From: Rhizobium giardinii bv. giardinii H152 | GTDB taxonomy: Bacteria; Pseudomonadota; Alphaproteobacteria; Rhizobiales; Rhizobiaceae | Length of the DNA stretch: 64,000 nucleotides | Direction of reading: 5' to 3' | NCBI RefSeq assembly: GCF_000379605.1 | Contig: NZ_KB902713.1 | Span: forward strand, 248,367-312,366 | In this document: positions 1 to 9,738 of the stretch, piece by piece | Position numbering within the stretch: position 1 is the first letter of the stretch | Layout: each line of letters begins with the position of its first letter | The notes under the pieces: generated by a model | Told to the model about the DNA's origin: nothing | What the model saw: only the letters and a program-made list of their open reading frames with translations | Database searches by the model: none | Made by a program: the position numbers and the translations under genes

Positions 1-48
1 TTTGCCAAGGAGTGGGCGATCTCAGTCATCAACGAAGGAGATCACATT

Positions 49-540
49 ATGACCACCGATCAGAACCTCATGCTCCACACCAAGCTTGCCGGTTTCCGGC
101 TCGTCGTGCTTGCAAACCGCTTCGGCTGCGATGCCGAGTTCTCGCAAGCCCTCCATGACCGACTGATCGAAGGGCTCGATGCGGCTCACGTTCGCCTCCG
201 CACCATCATGGCATTGGAGCGGAGCGTTCTTGGCGGCGACGATGAATATGCCGCGTATCGGCTCGAAGGTGAGAACGAGATGTTCGAACGCTTCACCATC
301 AATCTGCTCGATGAGCTCGAGATCGATTCCGACACATGTGAGTACCGGATCAACAATGGCGATTGGAACAATGCAATGTCGGCAGATTGCGACGGAGTCG
401 AGATCGACTATCCGGAACTGGTCGCTCTGACCGCGACCGAGTTCGGCTCGCTGGCAGCGATCATCAGGGATATCCGCCAGGAAACAGGCATCGCCATTCA
501 TGCGGCCCGTATCGTCGACGCGAGGTGCGCAGGCTCCTGA
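49..540 (+). CDS. Hypothetical plasmid protein, 163 aa
   Basis: I do not recognise a named domain. The protein is acidic and soluble-looking, without a signal peptide or membrane segment. The start at 49 is chosen because an AAGGAG-type ribosome binding site lies about 8 nt upstream. The same frame is open back to base 1, so a longer protein entering from the left cannot be excluded. Its position among small proteins next to tra genes is typical of the accessory cargo beside rhizobial transfer regions. The function is unknown. Confidence 0.65.
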   Translation: MTTDQNLMLHTKLAGFRLVVLANRFGCDAEFSQALHDRLIEGLDAAHVRLRTIMALERSVLGGDDEYAAYRLEGENEMFERFTINLLDELEIDSDTCEYRINNGDWNNAMSADCDGVEIDYPELVALTATEFGSLAAIIRDIRQETGIAIHAARIVDARCAGS

Positions 541-857
541 GGGGCCTTTGTACGATCTCGATTCCCCGGGGCCGCGACTGCGGTCTCGATAGCATTCTGG
601 GCTTTTGATCGCAGCGAGCGCGACCAACTCTCCTTGTATCGACGAGCTGTCATCTCTCATCGGGGATATTGCAGCCCGTCCGACCGGCCGCAACCGGGCG
701 CCGCCGGAATTTTCCCCGCCGCATTCTACGGCTCCTCGCGCTTTAAAATTCAGCCGCCGCCAGGTCCTCCACATCCGTTTCGGCCTTCCAGGTGCAACCC
801 TCCTTTTCCGGTCTGCCGTCGATCCCCGCAATGACGCAATCGACAAGGAGATACACT
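541..857. other. Intergenic stretch, no gene seen
   Basis: About 317 bases between two small hypothetical genes. Open frames here are short and have no recognisable domain. The last bases hold the ribosome binding site of the gene at 858. Confidence 0.5.
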
Positions 858-1034
858 ATGCAACAGCTCGCTCAGTTCCTCGCCGCGACCGGCCGCCGGC
901 TCCGCGCCCTCGGCAAGGTGATCAGCCACTTCTTCCGTAAGGGCAAGCTCGGCCTGAAGCTCGGCGTCAAGATCCCGTTCTTCGTCGAAATCGAGGTGTC
1001 CTTCGAGACCGACTGGAACAAACGGCCCGCTTAG
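858..1034 (+). CDS. Small basic hypothetical protein, 58 aa
   Basis: A 58-residue protein beginning MQQLAQFLAATGRRLRALG. The start is set by a strong AAGGAG Shine-Dalgarno about 7 nt upstream; an in-frame start further upstream lacks one. It is rich in Lys/Arg in its first half, with an amphipathic helix-like stretch, then a hydrophobic run followed by an acidic tail. No domain is recognised. It may be a small plasmid-maintenance or membrane-associated protein, but nothing in the sequence fixes a role. Confidence 0.55.
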   Translation: MQQLAQFLAATGRRLRALGKVISHFFRKGKLGLKLGVKIPFFVEIEVSFETDWNKRPA

Positions 1035-1043
1035 GCAGGCATT

Positions 1044-1301
1044 TCATTCCGGCCCGACAGATCGCGGGCGATAACCGCGTCTTCGTTTCCGTCGCAGCAG
1101 ATCGAGAAAAAGTTCGACCGCTTCCTCCTCCCGCCCGAAAAGGTGGACCATCGTCTGACCCTTCGTGCCGATCCGGCCCCACTTCCGGAGCAGGCAGACA
1201 TCCCCGAACAGGTTCGGCTCGATCGACATGGCGTAGTAGCGCGCCATGTTTCTGGTGGCGTCAGAGCGTTCGACACAGAGATGGTAGGGTTGCGCGATCA
1301 T
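1044..1301 (-). CDS. WGR-domain protein
   Basis: Small protein of about 85 aa containing the WGR hallmark (KWGRIGTKGQ), a nucleic-acid-binding module found alone in many rhizobial plasmid proteins and fused to PARP or MolR proteins elsewhere. The start at 1301 (MIAQPYHLC) is the one that best fits single-domain WGR proteins; an in-frame start at 1337 adds 12 residues. The domain fills nearly the whole protein. The target and role are unknown. It ends close to, and convergent with, the small gene at 858-1034. Confidence 0.75.
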   Translation of the reverse strand: MIAQPYHLCVERSDATRNMARYYAMSIEPNLFGDVCLLRKWGRIGTKGQTMVHLFGREEEAVELFLDLLRRKRRRGYRPRSVGPE

Positions 1302-1337
1302 GAGAGCAGAATCGCCTATGCCGGGAATCGCGTCCAA

Positions 1338-1669
1338 CGAGACTTATGAATCGGTCGGCAAGTATCGATTCATATTGCTGATGACATGCGAACGGAGACG
1401 ATGGGCTTCCGCGAACTTGCTGATGCCGGTCCGTGCGGCTGGCAACCATCATAAGGAACTTAAACGAATTGCGCGGGGTTTCCCTTCGACGCTGGGCTTG
1501 GCCTGATGAGGTCTTCGACTGCCGACGAATCTCGAACATCAAATGAGGGGGTCTATTTCAGGGAGCTTAGACTTTTTCAGGCGTGCGCTGGCGCAGATTT
1601 TTCTCTTCGCGCAGATTTCACTCACCTCCGAGAAGATCATTGATCTTGGGAACAGCATGAGGATGTCAC
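1338..1669. other. Intergenic stretch, no gene seen
   Basis: About 330 bases. Open frames are short and unlike known proteins. The right end holds the upstream region of the small membrane protein at 1670. Confidence 0.45.
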
Positions 1670-1846
1670 ATGAAAGGCTATCTTTCCTATGTCATCGGCG
1701 CACTGTTGGGCTCCATCGTCGCGGTCGCTGTGTCCATTCTCTTCGGCCTTGATGGGATGTTCCAGCTTGCGGTCTTGGCGCTGCTGCCGGTTGTGGGTGC
1801 TGCGCTGGTCGAGCGCTTTTACTATCGCGGGTCACCAACGCGCTAA
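1670..1846 (+). CDS. Small membrane protein, 58 aa
   Basis: Begins MKGYLSYVIGALLGSIVA. Two hydrophobic segments (about residues 5-25 and 30-47) separated by a short GLDG turn make a likely two-helix membrane hairpin, ending in a basic tail. A GAGG-like site (TGAGGATG) lies upstream. No family is recognised. The regular codon pattern and clear two-helix design favour a real gene. Confidence 0.5.
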   Translation: MKGYLSYVIGALLGSIVAVAVSILFGLDGMFQLAVLALLPVVGAALVERFYYRGSPTR

Positions 1847-1974
1847 CGTGACTATCAACAGAAGATGTCGGGCCTCGGTCGATCATAGGTGCAAAGCCGA
1901 CGGTCTTGGGCGAGACGCCTGCGGCGCCCGAAAATGGTCTCCGCCCATCCGAGTGACGATCCTCTCGCACCTCC

Positions 1975-2553
1975 TTACTCGCACCATCCATGTCTTGCGC
2001 CGTCCCAGCGCCTGGCAAGACCTTCATCGATAAGGCGGTCGCCGAGCGAGCGCCCTTCCCGCGTGACGGTCCGGAGTTTGCGGCCATACTTGTCCTCGTC
2101 CCGCAAGCCTGACGATAGCGAGAACTTGCCCGCGTTCAACAGCGCCAGCAGGCGTGTCTTCGCCCTCTCGCCCTTGATCCGTTCCGCCTCGCAGCGCGGA
2201 GGGCTGAGCTCCGGCGTGTCGATATCCGCAATGCGGATTTTTTCTCCCTCGAACCAGAACGTGTCGCCGTCGACGACGCAGTTCGTTCGCACGCTCTCGC
2301 CGCACAACTAAAACGCGGCTGACGACGTATCCGTAGTCGGTACCTTGGCTAGAGCCAGCAGGCCGGAGAGATCGCCGGCGCCGCCGAAGGCAAACCATCC
2401 GGCCGCTCCAATGATGATTGCTGAGATGACCGCCATCAGCAACTTGCGCAGCCCGTTCTGTCCCGTTCGGAATTTTCGCTGCGGCCGATATCGATCGTTC
2501 CCGCTGGCGGATTTGCGCCGCGGTCTCAACGACACCACATTCGATTTCGCCAC
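1975..2553 (-). pseudogene. Thermonuclease (SNase-like) gene split by an in-frame amber codon
   Basis: One continuous frame of about 192 codons. The N-terminal half has a basic leader and one membrane segment (LLMAVISAIIIGAAGWFAF). The C-terminal half is a staphylococcal-nuclease-like domain with NCVVDGDTFWF, RIADIDTPE and DKYGRKLRTV. The two halves are separated only by a TAG at 2308-2310, immediately followed by TTG. A membrane anchor followed by this domain is the usual design of rhizobial plasmid thermonucleases, so the TAG probably replaced a sense codon such as TCG. The start GTG at 2553 has a GAGGA site 7 nt upstream. The domain could still be made by readthrough or by restart at the TTG at 2307. 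Confidence 0.75.
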
Positions 2554-2996
2554 CTGCCCGTCCTCTGCTGTTTGCATCAATCTACGTCGACGCCGGTTTC
2601 ATCTGTCTTTACGAACAAGCCGACCTCAGGTGGTGTTTAGGAGCGGGGCGCAGTCGGTCCCGCCTCCCCGGTGGGGAACTCAGTTGAGGCTCCTGCGGCT
2701 GCGCGTTTTTCCGCTCCTTGCACGATGAGAATTCCCGAAATCCCGCCCTCGGGCGGACGCTCACGCTGATTTCTCCAATACTCTTCATTGCTATCGGTCG
2801 GCCTTGCTCGCTGCGCTGCGCCCCGGCCGATCGGATAGGTTTCAAGCTGGCGAACGATACTCATCTTGCCGTTTGCTCTTCCGAGTGTTCTTGAGGACCG
2901 GCGGAAGGAGGTATTGGGCGTTGCGCTATGGCTCATGTACTGTCATTTGTCGCAGCCGAGTGATATGGGCGCATGGAAAATATTCGAAGGTTCACC
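2554..2996. other. Intergenic stretch, no convincing gene
   Basis: About 440 bases. A minus-strand frame (2637-2936) is open for 99 codons but its composition looks non-coding and no domain is seen. It probably contains the promoter of the small gene at 2997. Confidence 0.4.
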
Positions 2997-3224
2997 ATGG
3001 ACGATACCATTCAAATCGGAAGCCGCGGCGACTTCGGTCTCTGGGCAATCGAAGTCGCCAAACAGATCGTCGGCGAGCAGGGCTTTGAGCTTGCCCAGGC
3101 CGCGCGTGAGGGCACGGAAGATGATGTCCGTGCTGCCGGCAATGCTCTCGGGCAGGCGATCACCAACGCGCTGCTCGACGTCTTCGACGGGCTGCTGGAC
3201 GAGGGGCCCGCGGACGCGGCCTAA
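2997..3224 (+). CDS. Small acidic hypothetical protein, 75 aa
   Basis: Begins MDDTIQIGSRGDFGLWAIEV. The start at 2997 follows a GAAGG site; an in-frame ATG at 2973 would add eight residues. The protein is acidic and helix-rich with no membrane segment. It is convergent with traG, whose stop lies 7 bases away. Small acidic proteins of this kind occur at the end of traCDG in rhizobial plasmids, but the function is unknown. Confidence 0.6.
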   Translation: MDDTIQIGSRGDFGLWAIEVAKQIVGEQGFELAQAAREGTEDDVRAAGNALGQAITNALLDVFDGLLDEGPADAA

Positions 3225-3230
3225 CAGATC

Positions 3231-5159
3231 CTACCGCTCGTCCGGGGCGTCGCGGAAGAACGCATTTGGCTTCACACAAGCCTTCATGTCCTCACGCCGA
3301 AACCATATCGCGCGCCCACACCGGAGCGGCGGGTTGCCTGCAGTGAACACGATCTGCTCATCGCCGCGCATGCGCATGACCTCATAGGGCAGGATCAGCG
3401 GCCGGCGGCTCAGTTGCTTCGAGCGTGACCGCGACGAACCGGATGACTGGCTGGTGCGGCTCGTCTGATCGACCTCGATCGTCGTCTCGCCGCAGCGCCG
3501 CGACAGATAGTCGGCCGTCTCGGGATCGTTGATTGCTGCAAAGGAAATCCAGGACGCTGACTCGAACCATTTCGAGTTGGCGTCGCGGCCGCCATAGGCT
3601 TCACGCATCTGGCCGATCGACTGGAAGATCAGTGTCAGGCTGATGCCGTATTTGCGGCCGGCGTCACGGGCGGTTTCGAGGATGCGGAGATAGCCAAGGC
3701 GTGCCACCTCATCGAGAAGGAAGAGTGTCCTACCGCTCACCGCTCCATTGCGATTGTAGAGCGCATTGAGAAACGAGCCGATGACGACGCGGGCAAGGCC
3801 GGGGTGCGCTTCCAGCACCTTCAGATCGAGCGCAATGAAGATGTCCGTCTCGCCTTTCGCAAGCTCATCGGTGGAGAAGCTGTTGCCGGAAACCAGCGCC
3901 GCATAGTTCGGATAGGAAAGCCAGTGCGTCTCCTTCACAGCATTGGCGTAGACCCCGGAAAACGTCTCCGGCGTCATATTGACGAACACCGCCACGTTCT
4001 CCTTGACGAAATCCGATTCCGAGCCTTCGTAGATGCGCGTTAGCCGCTCGCGCAGCTTCGGCTCGGGCTCGGATAAATTGGCCCGAACGCGGCGCAACGT
4101 CTGGTCCTTCTGCTCGGTATTGCCGGACAGACAAACGTCGGCGATCAGGGCGGTCAAAAGCTGCATGGCAGAGGCCCGGAAGAAGTCGTCGCGCGCCGAT
4201 GCCGCCCGTGCATTGTCGGTTATGATCCATGTGGCGACCGCAACGATATCCTCTTCTTTCGTGGCTCCGAAGCGGCCGATCCAGTCGAGCGCGTTAAAGC
4301 CGATCGTCGGCGTCTCGGGGTCAAGCACGATCACCTTGCGACCTGCCTTGCGGCGGTGGTCGATCACCATCGGTGCGACCTCGCTCGACGGATCGAGCAC
4401 GACCAGGCTGCCGCCCCATTTGAGCGACGTCGGCGCGGTGACAGATGTCGTCTTGAAACCGCCCGAGCCGGCAAAGACGATGCCATGCGACGAGCCGAAC
4501 GAGCCGTCGAAGCAGAGCAACGGTGACTTACCGCCAGCACCCCAGCTCTCGGACGAGTCAGCGCGAAACGCCGTCGCTCCGACGCTGTCACGATCGACGC
4601 GATAACGCTCGCCCACAACGATGCCGCCGTCATCCGGAAACAGCTTTGCCGCTTCCGTCATGGTCATCCAATCGGCGTTGCCATGGACCGCGCGTTTGCC
4701 CCGAACCCGCCGCGGCTCGGCTCTCGCAAATGCCGCATTGCCACTGACCGCAACGCGCATTGCGAAGATGCCGGAGAGCACCGCAGTTGCGGCGCCTGTC
4801 GCCGTCGGCGGATCTACATAGGCGAGGACGGACTGTCCCGGTGGCACATTTGCCGCGAGACCGACGAGCCGCATGGTTTCGCGCACGACGGCGATCAGCA
4901 CGACGGCCACGCTTCCCGTCACGACGCTCCAGCCTGCAGCCTTGATGTTCACCGTACCGTTCGCCGCAAACAGGAACATCACGCCCGCGCCGGTGGCGAT
5001 CGCATAGGGAAGCGCCAAACCGATGCGACCGAGCATCAGCTTCGCCTGCGCCGTCTTGCCGAAGCCGGCGAGCCACTGCTCGATGCCGGGAACAAGGATG
5101 GTTGCTGCAATCATGATCGCCGCGGGCAGGATAGCGAGCAACAGCTTATTCAGGGTCAT
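3231..5159 (-). CDS. traG: Conjugal transfer coupling protein TraG (VirD4 family)
   Basis: Type IV coupling protein of 642 aa: the inner-membrane ATPase that delivers the relaxase-DNA complex to the mating channel. N-terminal membrane segments occur at about residues 6-24, 45-65 and 75-95. A Walker A motif (GSGGFKTT) lies at 231-238, and a Walker B-like [10 protein letters not shown] further on. The length matches Ti-plasmid TraG (about 640-660 aa). The start ATG at 5159 lies inside the end of traD, giving a 14-nt overlap and probable translational coupling. Last gene of the traC-traD-traG operon. Confidence 0.96.
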   Translation of the reverse strand: MTLNKLLLAILPAAIMIAATILVPGIEQWLAGFGKTAQAKLMLGRIGLALPYAIATGAGVMFLFAANGTVNIKAAGWSVVTGSVAVVLIAVVRETMRLVGLAANVPPGQSVLAYVDPPTATGAATAVLSGIFAMRVAVSGNAAFARAEPRRVRGKRAVHGNADWMTMTEAAKLFPDDGGIVVGERYRVDRDSVGATAFRADSSESWGAGGKSPLLCFDGSFGSSHGIVFAGSGGFKTTSVTAPTSLKWGGSLVVLDPSSEVAPMVIDHRRKAGRKVIVLDPETPTIGFNALDWIGRFGATKEEDIVAVATWIITDNARAASARDDFFRASAMQLLTALIADVCLSGNTEQKDQTLRRVRANLSEPEPKLRERLTRIYEGSESDFVKENVAVFVNMTPETFSGVYANAVKETHWLSYPNYAALVSGNSFSTDELAKGETDIFIALDLKVLEAHPGLARVVIGSFLNALYNRNGAVSGRTLFLLDEVARLGYLRILETARDAGRKYGISLTLIFQSIGQMREAYGGRDANSKWFESASWISFAAINDPETADYLSRRCGETTIEVDQTSRTSQSSGSSRSRSKQLSRRPLILPYEVMRMRGDEQIVFTAGNPPLRCGRAIWFRREDMKACVKPNAFFRDAPDER

Positions 5160-5361
5160 GGCCGAGCGCCTCCGCGCCAATCGCAAGCAGGCGCCCGCGC
5201 TCTTTCTCGTCGCCGCGAATGCGCGCCGTTGCATCGATCAGCAGGCCGAGCAGCAGCGCCCGCTTCTCGTAACGCAGGCCCGCCTTGACGATCAGGCCGC
5301 CGAGCTCGATTTTTTCCCGCGCGTCTTTCTTTCGCGCATCTGACGTCATGACCTTTGCCAT
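5146..5361 (-). CDS. traD: Conjugal transfer protein TraD
   Basis: Small protein of 71 aa beginning [20 protein letters not shown], the size and position of TraD in Ti and Sym plasmids. It has a helical, TraD-like [19 protein letters not shown] core. It lies between traC (4-nt gap) and traG (14-nt overlap). Longer in-frame starts exist, but this one gives the family length. It is thought to act in the relaxosome or in DNA processing; its biochemical role is not well defined. Confidence 0.85.
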   Translation of the reverse strand: MAKVMTSDARKKDAREKIELGGLIVKAGLRYEKRALLLGLLIDATARIRGDEKERGRLLAIGAEALGHDPE

Positions 5362-5365
5362 CCGC

Positions 5366-5662
5366 TCAAGCCTCGCCAGCGCTGCTCTGAGCCGCGCCAT
5401 TCTCGTCCTTCGTGCCCGACGCGCCACCGGAACTGCCGTCCCCAACACTTCTCTTTCCGGTCGCAACCCCTTTGCCTCCGCGAAACCGCTGAGCAACCTG
5501 CTCGAACGCCGCCTGCAGCTCGGCCTCGTCGCTCTCGATCTCGCCCAGGCCCGCCCTCAGTGCGACGCGACCGATCCGTTCGGCCTCGCGTGTCTCGGCG
5601 GCTTTCAACTGTTCCTGCAGTCGGGCGATTTCTTCCCTGATCTTCGATGATGGCTTCTTCAT
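5366..5662 (-). CDS. traC: Conjugal transfer protein TraC
   Basis: 98 aa, beginning [20 protein letters not shown]. The first 60 residues form a charged, heptad-like helix; the tail is Gly/Ser-rich and probably disordered. TraC is an oriT-proximal accessory protein of the Ti-type relaxosome. The start at 5662 gives the standard family length. It is the first gene of the leftward operon, reading away from oriT, with the tra box about 75 nt upstream. Confidence 0.88.
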   Translation of the reverse strand: MKKPSSKIREEIARLQEQLKAAETREAERIGRVALRAGLGEIESDEAELQAAFEQVAQRFRGGKGVATGKRSVGDGSSGGASGTKDENGAAQSSAGEA

Positions 5663-5735
5663 TCCGTTTGCAACTCCTCGGGTCTCTGGTGGTGCGTCAG
5701 CAGCACCAGACTCCCCTGAAAGGGCCGTCAGGCCA

Positions 5736-5753
5736 AGGTGCAGATCTGCATGT
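5736..5753. promoter_or_regulatory. tra box (TraR operator) in the traC-traA divergent promoter region
   Basis: AGGTGCAGATCTGCATGT, an 18-bp palindrome whose 12-bp core TGCAGATCTGCA is perfect and which fits the known tra-box consensus (ATGTGCAGATCTGCACAT). In Ti plasmids this site lets TraR with acyl-homoserine lactone activate both divergent operons, here traC-D-G and traA-F-B-H. Confidence 0.9.
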
Positions 5754-5800
5754 CGGCAGGGCCGACGCTTTGGGGCATGATCCCGCCGCTCGATAAGAGC

Positions 5801-5840
5801 GGATCCAAGGGCGCAATTATACGTCGCTGTCGCGACGTCT
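5801..5840. other. Origin of transfer (oriT) nick region, Q-type
   Basis: On the minus strand the motif ATAATTGCGCCCTTGG resembles the RSF1010/IncQ nick-site core (TAAGTGCGCCCT). It is directly bordered by a perfect inverted repeat ACGTCGC-TGTC-GCGACGT at 5821-5838. This arrangement, between traC and traA, is that of Ti-plasmid oriT. TraA, whose start is about 70 nt away, is the expected nickase. Confidence 0.88.
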
Positions 5841-5908
5841 CGTTTTGCCACCCTGGCGGGGCCGCTTCCTACCGGGAACGAGGTTTTAACCCTGGAGTTT
5901 CTCGCGCC

Positions 5909-8900
5909 GTGGCCATCGCCCATTTCTCGGTCAGCATCGTCAGCCGCGGCGAAGGCCGCAGCGCCGTGCTGTCGGCAGCTTATCGGCATTGCGCCCGGAT
6001 GGACTACGAGCGCGAGGCGCGCGCGATCGACTACACCCGAAAGCAGGGCCTGCTTCATGAGGAGTTTGCGATCCCGGCCGATGCACCGAACTGGGCGCGG
6101 ACGTTGATTGCCGATCGCTCGATTTCAGGTGCATCGGAAACGTTCTGGAACCGTGTCGAGGCCTTCGAGAAACGCACCGATGCGCAGCTCGCCAAGGACC
6201 TGACCATCGCTCTGCCGCTTGAACTGACCGCCGAGCAGAACATCGCGCTGGTGCGGGATTTCGTCGACAAGCATGTGTTGTCGAAGGGTATGGTCGCCGA
6301 CTGGGTCTACCATGACAATCCCGGCAATCCGCACATCCACCTGATGACCACATTGCGGCCGCTGACCGAGGACGGTTTCGGCGCCAAGAAGGTCGCAGTC
6401 ATTGGCGATGACGGCCATCCGCTGAAGACCAAGACTGGCAAAATCGTCTACGAACTCTGGGCTGGCGGTGCTGCCGAGTTCAACGCGCTCCGCGATGGCT
6501 GGTTCGAGCGCCAGAACCATCACCTTGCCATGAACGGGATTTCCCTCCGGGTCGATGGTCGCTCTTACGAAAAGCAGGGCATCGAGCTTGAACCGACCAT
6601 CCACCTCGGCGTTGGCGCCAAGGCGATCGAGCGCAAGGCGGAGAGCCAAGGCGTCCAGCCGGAGCTCGAACGGCTCGAGCTGAACGAGGCGCGCCGCACC
6701 GAAAACACCCGCCGCATCCTTCGAAACCCGGCGGTCGTGCTCGACCTGATCACCCGGGAAAAGAGCGTCTTCGACAACCAGGACATCGCCAAGGTCCTGC
6801 ACCGCTACGTCGACGATCCCGGTCTCTTCCAGCAGCTGATGGCGCGTGTCCTCCAGCATTCCGAGGTGCTGCGGCTGCGGCGCGACACGATTGATTTTGC
6901 CACCGGCCAGCGGGTGCCGGCGCGCTATACGACGCGGGCGATGATCGAGCTGGAAGCGCAGATGGCCAATCGCGCCATCTGGCTGTCGCGACAATCCTCG
7001 CACAGCGTTCGCAGGCAAGTGCTGGAGGCGACATTCGCCCGCCATGCGCGTCTCTCTGATGAACAGAAAACCGCAATCGAGCATGTTGCGGGTCCGGCCC
7101 GGATCGCAGCGATCGTCGGCCGCGCCGGCGCCGGCAAGACGACGATGATGAAGGCGGCGCGCGAAGCCTGGGAAGGTGCCGGCTACCGCGTCGTCGGTGG
7201 CGCGCTCGCGGGCAAGGCGGCCGAGGGACTGGAGAAGGAAGCCGGCATTCAAAGCCGGACGCTCTCCTCCTGGGAACTGCGTTGGCAACGCGGCCGGCAC
7301 GGCCTTGATGCCAGGACCATCTTCGTCATGGACGAGGCCGGCATGGTCGCCTCCAAGCAGATGGCGGGCTTCGTCGAAGCCGCCGTCAGGGCAGGCGCGA
7401 AGATCGTCCTGGTCGGTGATCCCGATCAGCTCCAGCCGATCGAGGCGGGTGCCGCCTTCCGGGCGATTGCCCATCGTATCGGTTACGCCGAACTCGAGAC
7501 GATCTACCGCCAGCGTGACGACTGGATGCGGGCTGCCTCGCTTGATCTGGCGCGCGGCAATATCGGCACTGCCCTTGCCAGCTATCAATCGCACGACCGG
7601 CTGCATGGCTCGACGCTGAAGGCTGAAGCGGTCGAACAGCTGATCGGCGACTGGAACCGTGATTACGATCCAGGGAAGACCACGCTGATGCTCGCGCATC
7701 TGCGCCGTGACGTGCGCTTGCTCAACGACATGGCGCGAGAAAAGCTGGTGGAGCGCGGCCTTGTCAGCGAGGGGCAACACTTCCGAACCGCCGACGGCAT
7801 GCGTCCGTTCGCTGCCGGCGATCAGATCGTCTTTTTGAAGAACGACACGGCTCTTGGCGTCAAGAACGGCATGCTCGGCCGTGTCGTCGAGGCGGCGCCG
7901 AACCGTGTCGTTGTTGCGGTCGGCGAAGGGGAGCATTGGCGCCAGGTGGCTGTCGAACAGCGCGCCTACAATAACCTCGATCACGGCTATGCCACGACCA
8001 TCCACAAGAGCCAGGGCGCCACCGTGGACCGGGTGAAGGTGCTGGCGTCATTGTCGCTCGATCGCCACCTGACCTACGTCGCCCTGACCCGTCATCGCGA
8101 GGACCTTCAGGTCTATTACGGCGCTCGTTCCTTCGCCTTCAATGGCGGACTGGAGAAGGTGCTGTCGCGCTGCAATGCCAAGGAAACGACGCTCGATTAC
8201 CGGCATGGTGCGCTCTACCGCCAGGCTTTGTCCTTTGCGGAAAACCGCGGCCTGCACATCGTCCAGGTCGCGCGTACCCTTGTGCGCGACCGGCTCGACT
8301 GGACGCTGCGACAGAAAGAGAAGGTCGCCGCTCTGGCCAGGCAGCTGCGTGCCGTTGGCGGGCGGCTTGGTCTTCTTCCATCCCCAATTTCGAAACAGAA
8401 GAAGGAGCTTCCACCGATGGTGGCAGGGGTCAAACAGTTTGCCTTTTCGACAGGCGATACGATCGATCAGAAGCTCGGCGACGACCCGGCGCTGAAACGC
8501 CAATGGGAAGACGTCTCGACCCGCTTCCGCTATGTGTTTGCCGATCCTGAGACGGCATTCCGGGCGATGACCTTCGATGCACTTCTTACGGGGCGGGAAG
8601 CGTCGAAACAGACGCTGCAGAAACTCGTTGACGAGCCGGCGTCGATCGGCGCGCTGAACGGCAAGACTGGCCTTCTCGCCGGCAGGGCGGATCGAGAGGC
8701 CCGGCGCGTTGCCGAGGTCAATCTGCCGGCGCTGAAGCGCGACATCGAGCAATATCTGGCCATGCGCGAGACCGCCCGGGAGCGGATCGAGGGCGAGGAA
8801 AAGAACCTGCGCCTGCGTGTCTCGATCGACATCCCGGCCCTGTCGCCAGAGGCGCGAACCGTTCTGGAGCGGGTCCGTGATGCGATCGACCGCAACGATC

Positions 8901-9211
8901 TTCCCGCGGCCCTTGGCTATGCGATCAGCAACCGCGAAGCCAAGCTCGAAATCGATGGCTTCAACAAGGCCGTGGCCGAACGCTTCGGGGAACGCGTGCT
9001 GCTTTCGAGTTCGGCGCAGAAGCCCGAAGGACAGCTCTTCGAAAAACTCGCCGCCGGGCTTAAGCCAGAGGAGAAAGACAGCCTCAAGGAGGCTTGGCCG
9101 GTGATGCGCACGGCGCAGCAACTGGCCGCCCATGAGCGCACCACGACAACGCTCAAACAGGTCGAGGAACTGCGTCTCGCCCAACGCCAGACGCCGGCGC
9201 TGAAACAATGA
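5909..9211 (+). CDS. traA: Conjugative relaxase-helicase TraA (MOBQ)
   Basis: 1100 aa from a GTG start ([11 protein letters not shown]), which reproduces the family N-terminus and length. An N-terminal MobA/MobL relaxase domain has a tyrosine at residue 25 (SAAYRHC), as in RSF1010 MobA, and a metal-binding HIH at 142-144. A superfamily I helicase domain follows, with Walker [10 protein letters not shown] at 404-412 and Walker B VMDEAG at 473-478. A long helical C-terminus follows. It nicks oriT and unwinds the transferred strand. The stop overlaps the traF start (ATGA). Confidence 0.97.
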   Translation: MAIAHFSVSIVSRGEGRSAVLSAAYRHCARMDYEREARAIDYTRKQGLLHEEFAIPADAPNWARTLIADRSISGASETFWNRVEAFEKRTDAQLAKDLTIALPLELTAEQNIALVRDFVDKHVLSKGMVADWVYHDNPGNPHIHLMTTLRPLTEDGFGAKKVAVIGDDGHPLKTKTGKIVYELWAGGAAEFNALRDGWFERQNHHLAMNGISLRVDGRSYEKQGIELEPTIHLGVGAKAIERKAESQGVQPELERLELNEARRTENTRRILRNPAVVLDLITREKSVFDNQDIAKVLHRYVDDPGLFQQLMARVLQHSEVLRLRRDTIDFATGQRVPARYTTRAMIELEAQMANRAIWLSRQSSHSVRRQVLEATFARHARLSDEQKTAIEHVAGPARIAAIVGRAGAGKTTMMKAAREAWEGAGYRVVGGALAGKAAEGLEKEAGIQSRTLSSWELRWQRGRHGLDARTIFVMDEAGMVASKQMAGFVEAAVRAGAKIVLVGDPDQLQPIEAGAAFRAIAHRIGYAELETIYRQRDDWMRAASLDLARGNIGTALASYQSHDRLHGSTLKAEAVEQLIGDWNRDYDPGKTTLMLAHLRRDVRLLNDMAREKLVERGLVSEGQHFRTADGMRPFAAGDQIVFLKNDTALGVKNGMLGRVVEAAPNRVVVAVGEGEHWRQVAVEQRAYNNLDHGYATTIHKSQGATVDRVKVLASLSLDRHLTYVALTRHREDLQVYYGARSFAFNGGLEKVLSRCNAKETTLDYRHGALYRQALSFAENRGLHIVQVARTLVRDRLDWTLRQKEKVAALARQLRAVGGRLGLLPSPISKQKKELPPMVAGVKQFAFSTGDTIDQKLGDDPALKRQWEDVSTRFRYVFADPETAFRAMTFDALLTGREASKQTLQKLVDEPASIGALNGKTGLLAGRADREARRVAEVNLPALKRDIEQYLAMRETARERIEGEEKNLRLRVSIDIPALSPEARTVLERVRDAIDRNDLPAALGYAISNREAKLEIDGFNKAVAERFGERVLLSSSAQKPEGQLFEKLAAGLKPEEKDSLKEAWPVMRTAQQLAAHERTTTTLKQVEELRLAQRQTPALKQ

Positions 9212-9738
9212 ACCGGGTGCGGGCAATCATGGGTCTTGGCGCATCGGCGCTTGGCATCGGGCTCCTCGCGGCGGCTGCCTTTATCGGCGGCTTCCGGCTG
9301 AACCTGACGCCAAGCGAGCCGCTCGGGCTCTGGCGGATCGAGGCGGTGGACCGGGCAATCACAATTGGCGATTTGGTCTTCGTTTGCCCGCCGGTGACGC
9401 CTTTGTTCGAGGAGGCCCGTCATCGCCTCTATCTCGCCCACGGCCTCTGCCCCGGTGGTGTCGCGCCGTTGATCAAATCCGTCGCAGCGTTGCCTGGTCA
9501 ATATGTCGAGATCGGCGAGAACGTGGCGATCGACGGCAGGACGCTTCCGTCCTCGCACGTTCGCCGGATCGACGGCGCCGGGCGACCGCTCACGCCCTTT
9601 GCCGGCGGCATCGTGCCGACGGGATACCTCTATCTGCACTCCCCTTTTGTGAGCTCCTATGACTCCCGATATTTTGGACCGATCTCCGAAACCGGAGTGC
9701 TCGGCCTCGCCCGGCCGATCCTCATCGTCGATCCGTGA
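9208..9738 (+). CDS. traF: TraF, S26-family pilin-maturation peptidase
   Basis: 176 aa with one N-terminal membrane segment (about 8-28). The likely catalytic dyad is Ser36 ([10 protein letters not shown]) and Lys90 ([11 protein letters not shown]), close to Ser37/Lys89 of RP4 TraF, a signal-peptidase-like protein that cyclises the TrbC pilin. It overlaps traA by 4 nt and the start of traB by 80 nt. The active site faces the periplasm. Confidence 0.93.
   Translation: MNRVRAIMGLGASALGIGLLAAAAFIGGFRLNLTPSEPLGLWRIEAVDRAITIGDLVFVCPPVTPLFEEARHRLYLAHGLCPGGVAPLIKSVAALPGQYVEIGENVAIDGRTLPSSHVRRIDGAGRPLTPFAGGIVPTGYLYLHSPFVSSYDSRYFGPISETGVLGLARPILIVDP

Noticed and set aside
22-846. 274-codon minus-strand frame over the first hypothetical gene
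   Set aside because: Low-complexity, Arg/Gly-rich product without a domain; the plus-strand gene has a good ribosome site.
2637-2936. 99-codon minus-strand frame between the nuclease remnant and traG region
   Set aside because: Composition looks non-coding and no domain or ribosome site supports it.
6125-8005. 626-codon open frame on the minus strand opposite traA
   Set aside because: It lies wholly inside the well-supported relaxase gene and has no domain; long antisense frames are expected in GC-rich DNA with third-position bias.
8048-9226. 392-codon minus-strand frame opposite the end of traA
   Set aside because: Antisense to traA and traF, with no recognisable motif or ribosome site.
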